Assembly: GCA_937975715.1 (NCBI GenBank)
Contig: CALJUA010000083.1
Span: 1-17,275, forward strand
DNA length: 17,275 nucleotides
Origin: an uncultured Candidatus Planktophila sp.
GTDB taxonomy: Bacteria; Actinomycetota; Actinomycetes; Nanopelagicales; Nanopelagicaceae
Direction: 5' to 3'
Shown: positions 12,518 through 17,275 of the stretch, one piece after another
Numbering within the stretch: the stretch's first letter is position 1
Layout of the letters: each line of letters begins with the position of its first letter
The notes under the pieces: generated by a model
What the model saw: only the letters and a program-made list of their open reading frames with translations
What the model was told of the DNA's origin: nothing
Database searches by the model: none
Position numbers and translations under genes: made by a program

Positions 12518-13517
12518 GTAAATCGGCAGCCTTACCGCTATCGATTGCATCTATAGCACGTGGCATTGACTTAGCAATTCGCTCGTGAAGAGATAGTTCT
12601 AACTCACCATCAAATGCTGCAATCGTGACCGCGGTATTGAGTAGAACGATGTCGCGAGGTGCGCCATGTTCGCCGTTGAGAATTCGAAGTGCGATAGCAG
12701 CATTTTCAGCGCCATCTCCTCCAACAATCGCGCTAATCGGTGCGTTATCTAACCCAAAGTCTTTTGCATCAACACGATCGCTCGATATCTCTTCTTTGCC
12801 GATACTTAAGACAGAGGTTGTTCCATCAAGAGTAATTTCATCAAGGCCATCATCGCCTCTGAAGACAAAGCCATCACAGCCCTTAGAAGCCATTACCTGT
12901 GCCATCACCAAATGGATACGCTCATCTGCGACACCAATTGCCGCTGCCTTTGGCTTTGCTGGGTTTGCTAATGGTCCAAGAAAGTTAAAGACGGTAGGTA
13001 CTCCAAGCGCCTTGCGAGCGGGCGCCGCATTCTTCATAGCTGGATGGAAGACGGGTGCGAAGAGGAATCCGATACCGAGTTCACGAACGGTGCGTTCAAC
13101 ACCTTCGGGGCCAAGGTCGTAGGCAACACCGAGTGCGCCATAGAAATCTGATGCGCCTGATTTAGAAGAAACTGCACGGCTACCATGTTTTACAACTCGA
13201 GCACCTGCTGCGGCTGCAACGATGGCTGCAGTGGAAGAGATATTGATGGTATGTGCACCATCTCCCCCAGTGCCTACAGTGTCGACAGCTCTCTCTGGAA
13301 TATTGATGGGGGTCGCATTGCGGTAGAGCTGCTCCACGAGGGCAGATACTTCTTCGGCAGTTTCGCCCTTTCTATGGAGTGCGAGAAGAAACCGTTTTAC
13401 GGACTCAATATCTGGCGTATCTTCAAGAATGGCCTGTAGAACAGATTGAATCTCTACCGGTTCAAGGTCGAGGCCAGCATCAAGGCGCTCGATGTATTCA
13501 GGCCACAATAAAGTCAT
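12471..13517 (-). CDS. trpD: Anthranilate phosphoribosyltransferase
   Basis: This 348-residue enzyme transfers phosphoribose from PRPP to anthranilate in the second step of tryptophan synthesis. Diagnostic motifs are DTVGTGGDGAHTINIS (pyrophosphate-binding loop, around residue 80), ARVVKHGSRAVSSKSGASD, and HPAMKNAAPARKALGVPTVFNFLGPLANPA. Length is normal for TrpD (about 340-350). No other trp gene is next to it. An isolated trpD beside the cytochrome c oxidase/bc1 genes is a recurrent actinobacterial arrangement. No attenuator or leader peptide is apparent before its start. Its 3' end overlaps the exonuclease gene by 47 bp. Confidence 0.95.
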   Translation of the reverse strand: MTLLWPEYIERLDAGLDLEPVEIQSVLQAILEDTPDIESVKRFLLALHRKGETAEEVSALVEQLYRNATPINIPERAVDTVGTGGDGAHTINISSTAAIVAAAAGARVVKHGSRAVSSKSGASDFYGALGVAYDLGPEGVERTVRELGIGFLFAPVFHPAMKNAAPARKALGVPTVFNFLGPLANPAKPKAAAIGVADERIHLVMAQVMASKGCDGFVFRGDDGLDEITLDGTTSVLSIGKEEISSDRVDAKDFGLDNAPISAIVGGDGAENAAIALRILNGEHGAPRDIVLLNTAVTIAAFDGELELSLHERIAKSMPRAIDAIDSGKAADLLKKWAALSTEISSAQ

Positions 13518-13538
13518 CGCTACATGTGGCCTTGCATA

Positions 13539-13964
13539 TTAGGCCGTTGCGACAGAGCGCGAACGAATCAGGTCAGCGACGGTGTTGGCCAAGGTGAATG
13601 GATCGACTGGGTGCATCACGCTTGCCTCTGCGCGAGACCAAGCAGCAAGCCACGCATCTTCCTTGCGTGCAACCATCAAGAGAACTGGAGGGCAGTTGAA
13701 GACCTCATCCTTGAGCTGGCGAGCAACGCCCATGCCGCCCTCAGGAGTAGCTTCACCGTCGAGGATAAAGAGATCGATGGGTGCTTGAGAACCAGGCTTT
13801 ACTGAATCAACATAGAGACGAAGAGCGTCGGCCGTCGCAAATTCGCGAATCTGGTGTTCGGGAAGGTCTGCAGAAACTTTACGGCCGAGGGCTGATGTAA
13901 CTGCTGCTCGGGTAGTCGAATCATCTGAATAGAGAACGATGTTGAGTTTGCGACCTGAATCCAT
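13539..13964 (-). CDS. Stand-alone receiver-like domain protein, degenerate response regulator
   Basis: This protein has 141 residues from the ATG at 13964, supported by TACTAT-N6-ATG; the frame extends to 14000 but would use a GTG inside an inverted repeat. The fold follows a CheY-like receiver: SDDS (Asp14/15), ILDGEATPEGG with Asp69 at the phosphoacceptor position, LLMVARKED and VMHPVDPF. Two switch residues are atypical: Val98 where Thr/Ser is usual, and His118 where the conserved Lys precedes Pro. There is no output domain. It may be a pseudo-receiver acting by protein contact and not by phosphorylation. It is divergent from ctaE and adjacent to trpD. A role in respiratory gene control is suggested only by position. 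Confidence 0.72.
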   Translation of the reverse strand: MDSGRKLNIVLYSDDSTTRAAVTSALGRKVSADLPEHQIREFATADALRLYVDSVKPGSQAPIDLFILDGEATPEGGMGVARQLKDEVFNCPPVLLMVARKEDAWLAAWSRAEASVMHPVDPFTLANTVADLIRSRSVATA

Positions 13965-13970
13965 GCCCCA

Positions 13971-13976
13971 ATAGTA
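13971..13976 (-). promoter_or_regulatory. -10 box TACTAT of a leaderless promoter
   Basis: On the minus strand TACTAT is followed by TGGGGC and the ATG at 13964. It fixes the start of the receiver-like protein 12 codons inside the longest frame. Confidence 0.45.
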
Positions 13977-13997
13977 GTCGCGATAGGTGAGCCTTTT

Positions 13998-14024
13998 CAC
14001 CTTATTTCAGGCGTGAAAAAGGTG
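13998..14024. promoter_or_regulatory. Inverted repeat in the ctaE/receiver divergent promoter region
   Basis: CACCTTATTTCA (13998-14009) and TGAAAAAGGTG (14014-14024) pair almost completely, with one bulged base, around the spacer GGCG. The element lies upstream of the putative -10 of both divergent genes. It would therefore not be transcribed from those promoters and fits a DNA operator better than an RNA hairpin. The regulator is unknown. Confidence 0.45.
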
Positions 14025-14036
14025 GTTCTGGCCACC
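14021..14036. promoter_or_regulatory. Second inverted repeat GGTGG-TTCTGG-CCACC
   Basis: A five-base perfect dyad with a six-base spacer overlaps the end of the preceding inverted repeat. It sits about 32 bp upstream of the ctaE -10 box. The two elements may be alternative or adjacent binding sites. Confidence 0.35.
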
Positions 14037-14067
14037 CCGAAAATAGGTTTTACGAGCGTTAATCGGG

Positions 14068-14073
14068 AATAAT
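14068..14073 (+). promoter_or_regulatory. Possible -10 box AATAAT for the ctaE-qcr operon
   Basis: AATAAT lies seven bases before the ATG at 14081. If used, the mRNA would begin at or next to that ATG, which argues against the ATG at 14072 as start. Confidence 0.4.
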
Positions 14074-14080
14074 GCCCCTT

Positions 14081-14710
14081 ATGACCAGCACCAGTGTGAG
14101 CACTCACCACAAGATCACCCGCCCTAACTTGGTCGCGGTAGGAACAATTGTTTGGCTCTCAAGCGAGCTCATGTTCTTCGCCGCGCTCTTCGCGATGTAC
14201 TTCACTACACGCGCAGTGCAGGGTCCATCAGTGTGGCTCGAGTCGACAGAGATTCTCAATATTCCTTTCGCAGTCCTCAACACCACCATTCTCGTTTTGT
14301 CATCTGTGACATGTCAGTTCGGTGTCTTTGCGGCTGAGCGGTACCAGCCACGTCGCACAGGTTCGCTTCTCAAGATTTCTTCATGGGGAATGCGCGAATG
14401 GTTCTCACTAACATTCTTGATGGGTGGCTTCTTTATCGCCGGCCAGATCTACGAGTACGCATCATTGGTGACTGAGGGACTCACACTCTCATCTAATGCA
14501 TACGGTTCTGTTTTCTATCTCGCAACAGGTTTCCATGGTCTCCACGTAACAGGTGGATTGATCGCATTCCTCATCGTGCTCTTGCGCGTTGCTAAGGCTC
14601 GTCGCTTTACCCAGAGCCAAGCAACAACAGCAATCGTTGTCTCGTACTACTGGCACTTTGTTGACGTTGTATGGATCGCACTCTTTTCAGCTATCTACCT
14701 AATTAAGTAA
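14081..14710 (+). CDS. ctaE: Cytochrome c oxidase subunit III
   Basis: This protein has 209 residues from the ATG at 14081 (MTSTSVSTHH); an ATG three codons earlier is also in frame. It is an integral membrane protein with five helices, the short form of subunit III usual in actinobacteria. Typical motifs are WLSSELMFFAALFAMYF near the N terminus, FLATGFHGLHVTGG-like helix sequence (YLATGFHGLHVTGGL) and SYYWHFVDVVWIALFSAIYL at the end. Subunit III stabilises the aa3-type oxidase and supports proton uptake. In actinobacteria this oxidase forms an obligate supercomplex with the cytochrome bcc complex encoded by the next three genes. The stop is 13 bp before qcrC. Confidence 0.93.
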   Translation: MTSTSVSTHHKITRPNLVAVGTIVWLSSELMFFAALFAMYFTTRAVQGPSVWLESTEILNIPFAVLNTTILVLSSVTCQFGVFAAERYQPRRTGSLLKISSWGMREWFSLTFLMGGFFIAGQIYEYASLVTEGLTLSSNAYGSVFYLATGFHGLHVTGGLIAFLIVLLRVAKARRFTQSQATTAIVVSYYWHFVDVVWIALFSAIYLIK

Positions 14711-14717
14711 GGAAGGA
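14711..14717 (+). promoter_or_regulatory. Shine-Dalgarno GGAAGGA for qcrC
   Basis: A strong purine-rich site begins right after the ctaE stop and ends 6 nt before the GTG at 14724. It shows that internal genes of the operon use conventional ribosome binding, unlike the leaderless first genes. Confidence 0.6.
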
Positions 14718-14723
14718 ATACAA

Positions 14724-15515
14724 GTGAAGCGTCTATCACGCCTACGTCGCCATCGTGCGGCAGGACCCATCCTTTTGGTCTTCGCTCTCTTTACTATCGG
14801 AACAACTTTCCAGGTAGCTAGCGCGGTTAATAACACCACCACCACTGCAGCAGATCGCTCTGCGGCAATCGCAGAAGGCAAGCAGCTCTTCCTTAAGGGA
14901 TGCTCTTCCTGCCACGGTCTTAATGCAGAAGGAGGAACCGTTGCTCCTTCACTCATTGGAGTTGGTGCAGCATCTGTAGATTTCCAGGTAGGTACAGGTC
15001 GTATGCCGATGGCTGATATGAGCCAACAAGCAATGCGCAAAGATCCTGTATATACGCCGGCTGAAGTAAATGCACTGGCGCAATATGTTGCATCGCTTGC
15101 GCCTGGTCCTGAGGTTCCTGGCGATGAAGTTCTCAATTACGAGCGTGATGGTTCTGTTGCAGAAGGAGGCGAACTCTTCCGTACCAACTGCGCGATGTGC
15201 CACAACTTCGCAGCTCAAGGTGGAGCACTCACTCAAGGCAAGTACGCACCAACTTTGATGGGTGTTGAACCAAAGCACATTTACGAAGCGATGATTACAG
15301 GTCCGCAATCAATGCCTGTCTTTAGCGATAAAACTCTTACCGCTGAAGAGAAGCTCTCAATCATCAAGTGGATCAAGGCAGCTGAATCAGAGCCACAACT
15401 TGGTGGTGCAGCACTTGGACGAGTTGGTCCTGTAACTGAAGGCCTTTTGGCATGGACTCTAGGAATCGGATTGCTCATTGGTGTAGCAGTCTGGTTGGCG
15501 ATGAAAGCGAGATAG
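14724..15515 (+). CDS. qcrC: Diheme cytochrome c subunit of the cytochrome bcc complex
   Basis: This 263-residue protein starts at GTG. An N-terminal membrane helix (about 15-35) anchors or exports it. Two c-type heme sites follow, C60SSCH64 and C156AMCH160, each with a later methionine candidate ligand (GRMPM; QSMPVF). A C-terminal helix (about 238-258, LLAWTLGIGLLIGVAVWLA) ends in basic residues. This diheme, membrane-tethered cytochrome cc is the actinobacterial QcrC, which passes electrons directly from the Rieske protein to the aa3 oxidase without soluble cytochrome c. The next gene starts 4 bp after its stop. Confidence 0.95.
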   Translation: MKRLSRLRRHRAAGPILLVFALFTIGTTFQVASAVNNTTTTAADRSAAIAEGKQLFLKGCSSCHGLNAEGGTVAPSLIGVGAASVDFQVGTGRMPMADMSQQAMRKDPVYTPAEVNALAQYVASLAPGPEVPGDEVLNYERDGSVAEGGELFRTNCAMCHNFAAQGGALTQGKYAPTLMGVEPKHIYEAMITGPQSMPVFSDKTLTAEEKLSIIKWIKAAESEPQLGGAALGRVGPVTEGLLAWTLGIGLLIGVAVWLAMKAR

Positions 15516-15519
15516 ATAT

Positions 15520-16515
15520 ATGTCTAACGAAATCGAACTCATCAAAGATCCGGGTCTTCCAGCGCACGTACATCGTCGCGCTGACGAAGATGAGAAGTAT
15601 GCAAAGAAGGCAGAGCTACAGGTAGCTATTCTCTTCATTCTCTCTGCTCTCGGAACAATTCTTCTTATCGCTTCATACATCTTTATCCCAACTGATTCAT
15701 TTATCTTCATCCCGGTCATGGGTGAGACAAATGCTCATCAGTTGTTCTTAGGACTCGGAATGGCGATTGCACTCTTCTGCATTGGAGCGGGTGCAATTCA
15801 CTGGGCCAAAACTTTGATGCCAGATAACGAAGTTATCGCAGAGCGTCACGAATTCCGTTCACCTGATGAAGATCGCGCAGAGTTTGTAAAGACAGTTAAG
15901 GCTGGCGCAGGCGCTGCAGGACTTGGTCGTCGACCATTGATCAAGCGCACACTCGGCGTTGCGCTCGGTCTCTCAGGTCTTACACCTCTCTTGCTTCTTC
16001 GTGACTTGGGTCCACTTCCAAAAGATGATTTAACAAAGACATCATGGAAGGCAGGCACTCGTCTTGTTACAGATCCAGGTGATCGTCCTATCAAAGCATC
16101 AGACCTTGAAGTAGGTGCCGTTGCTCAGACTCTCCCAGAATTGCCAGCTGGCGAGGACCATCGCTCATTGAACGACATCGGCAAAGACGCGGTTCTTCTT
16201 ATTCGCCTTCGTCCAGAAGATTTCAATCTCGATGACGAACGCCTCTCATGGACACATGAAGGCATCATCGCCTTCTCAAAGATTTGTTCACATATGGGTT
16301 GCGCAGTTGCTCTCTACGAGCAGCAGACAAAGCACCTCTTGTGCCCATGTCACCAATCAACATTCGACGTTACTCGTGCAGCGAAGGTCATCTTTGGTCC
16401 TGCTGCTCGCCCATTGCCGCAGTTAGCAATTACTGTCGATGAAGAGGGTTACCTCGTTGCACAAGCACCATTTAATGAACCTGTTGGACCTAGCTTCTGG
16501 GAGCGCTCATCATGA
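15520..16515 (+). CDS. qcrA: Rieske iron-sulfur subunit of the cytochrome bcc complex
   Basis: This 331-residue protein has three membrane helices (about 45-65, 75-95 and 148-163), the arrangement special to actinobacterial QcrA. The third is preceded by RRPLIKRT, a twin-arginine-type sequence used for Tat export of the folded cluster domain. The Rieske ligands are C256-S-H258 and C275-P-C277-H278; C261 and C277 should form the disulfide. The 2Fe-2S cluster takes an electron from menaquinol and hands it to QcrC. Its TGA overlaps the qcrB start in ATGA, so the two are translationally coupled. Confidence 0.95.
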   Translation: MSNEIELIKDPGLPAHVHRRADEDEKYAKKAELQVAILFILSALGTILLIASYIFIPTDSFIFIPVMGETNAHQLFLGLGMAIALFCIGAGAIHWAKTLMPDNEVIAERHEFRSPDEDRAEFVKTVKAGAGAAGLGRRPLIKRTLGVALGLSGLTPLLLLRDLGPLPKDDLTKTSWKAGTRLVTDPGDRPIKASDLEVGAVAQTLPELPAGEDHRSLNDIGKDAVLLIRLRPEDFNLDDERLSWTHEGIIAFSKICSHMGCAVALYEQQTKHLLCPCHQSTFDVTRAAKVIFGPAARPLPQLAITVDEEGYLVAQAPFNEPVGPSFWERSS

Positions 16516-17275
16516 CAGCACGCGAAAGAATTGCAGGCAATGTAGCGGGCTACGTTGACGACCGCACAGGTGCAGCAAAGTGGATGAAGAAGAACCTCAC
16601 AAAGGTCTTCCCTGATCACTGGTCATTCCTTCTTGGTGAAATCTGCCTTTACTCATTTATCATCCTTCTTGCATCAGGAACCTTCCTTACATTCTGGTTC
16701 GACCCATCGATGAAGGAAGTTGTTTACGACGGTGCATATGCACCCCTTAAGGGACTCGAGATGTCTGCTGCATATGCATCGACTCTCGATATCTCCTTCG
16801 AAGTACGTGGTGGACTCTTGATGCGTCAGATTCACCACTGGGCTGCTCTTATCTTTATGGTGGGCATCGTTGTTCACTTGCTCCGCGTTTACTTCACCGG
16901 TGCCTTCCGCAAGCCACGTGAGTTCAACTGGATTATCGGTGTCGGACTTCTGACTCTCGGAATCGTTGAAGGCTTCCTTGGTTACTCACTTCCTGATGAC
17001 TTGCTCTCAGGAACAGGTATCCGTATCGCTGAAGCAATCATTCAAGCTCTCCCCCTTGTTGGTTCATACCTTGCATTCTTTGCATTTGGTGGAGCCTTCC
17101 CAGGTGAAGCATTTATTCCACGCATCTACACAGTGCACGTTCTTCTCTTGCCAGGAATCTTCTTGGCGCTGATTACAGTTCACTTGATGTTGGTCTGGTA
17201 CCAGAAGCACACACAGTTCCCTGGTCCTGGTCGCACAGAGAAGAATGTCGTTGGCTATCCATTGATGCCTATCTA
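16512..17275 (+). CDS. qcrB: Cytochrome b subunit of the cytochrome bcc complex (3' end outside the window)
   Basis: The first 254 residues are visible from the ATG at 16512; the frame stays open to the right edge. Bis-heme ligands are present in two helices: H108 and H122 in RQIHHWAALIFMVGIVVH, and H209 and H224 in VHVLLLPGIFLALITVH, with spacings of 14 and 15. GYSLPDDLLSGTG matches the quinol-site region of actinobacterial cytochrome b. QcrB oxidises menaquinol and carries the b hemes. Full-length family members have over 500 residues, so about half is missing here because of the window edge, not because of a mutation. Confidence 0.95.
   Translation, partial: MTARERIAGNVAGYVDDRTGAAKWMKKNLTKVFPDHWSFLLGEICLYSFIILLASGTFLTFWFDPSMKEVVYDGAYAPLKGLEMSAAYASTLDISFEVRGGLLMRQIHHWAALIFMVGIVVHLLRVYFTGAFRKPREFNWIIGVGLLTLGIVEGFLGYSLPDDLLSGTGIRIAEAIIQALPLVGSYLAFFAFGGAFPGEAFIPRIYTVHVLLLPGIFLALITVHLMLVWYQKHTQFPGPGRTEKNVVGYPLMPI

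Noticed and set aside
1..17275. CRISPR array, insertion sequence, prophage or toxin-antitoxin module
   Set aside because: No regularly spaced repeats, transposase, phage structural gene or toxin-antitoxin pair could be seen on either strand.

Overview
The window looks like a chromosomal segment of a genome-streamlined, moderately AT-leaning actinobacterium. The best fit is a freshwater acI / Nanopelagicales-type organism (inference). The main support is the actinobacterial ctaE-qcrC-qcrA-qcrB block (short cytochrome oxidase subunit III, diheme QcrC, three-helix QcrA), with trpD on the opposite strand nearby. Genes are very tightly packed, with ATGA/GTGA overlaps and convergent 3' ends that overlap. 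Many starts have an extended -10 hexamer exactly 6 nt upstream, as expected for leaderless mRNAs.

Region 1 (1-7582) is an accessory island. It begins with the 3' part of a tRNA-Val(GAC) gene. The last 27 bp of that gene are repeated exactly at 7556-7582, just before a LysE-type exporter gene. This is the footprint of an element integrated at a tRNA 3' end, but no integrase lies between the repeats. The cargo is two tandem secreted BspA-type leucine-rich-repeat proteins that share an unnamed C-terminal helical domain, a membrane histidine kinase and a NarL/LuxR-type response regulator on the opposite strand, and a secreted BNR/Asp-box beta-propeller protein. A 14-bp motif (GGGTTAWCCCTCAA) sits at the same distance upstream of the same leaderless promoter (TAGAAT-N6-start) in front of the first LRR gene and the propeller gene. 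A related copy faces the regulator gene. I read the island as a self-contained surface-protein regulon: sensor kinase, regulator, operator and secreted targets. Near the right end a 20-bp stretch matches the conserved N-terminal coding segment of the LRR genes, so a third paralogue may have been lost there.

Region 2 (7611-13964) is backbone housekeeping: a LysE/ArgO-like exporter, a nitronate monooxygenase-like flavoprotein, a minus-strand operon (alpha/beta hydrolase, MpaB/DUF2236 oxygenase, HIT protein) with 4-nt overlaps, a DnaQ-like exonuclease, trpD, and a stand-alone degenerate receiver-domain protein.

Region 3 (13965-17275) is the respiratory supercomplex operon ctaE-qcrC-qcrA-qcrB, with qcrB running off the right edge. 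Its promoter region, shared divergently with the receiver gene, holds two inverted repeats. Together these genes encode the menaquinol:cytochrome c reductase and part of the aa3 oxidase.
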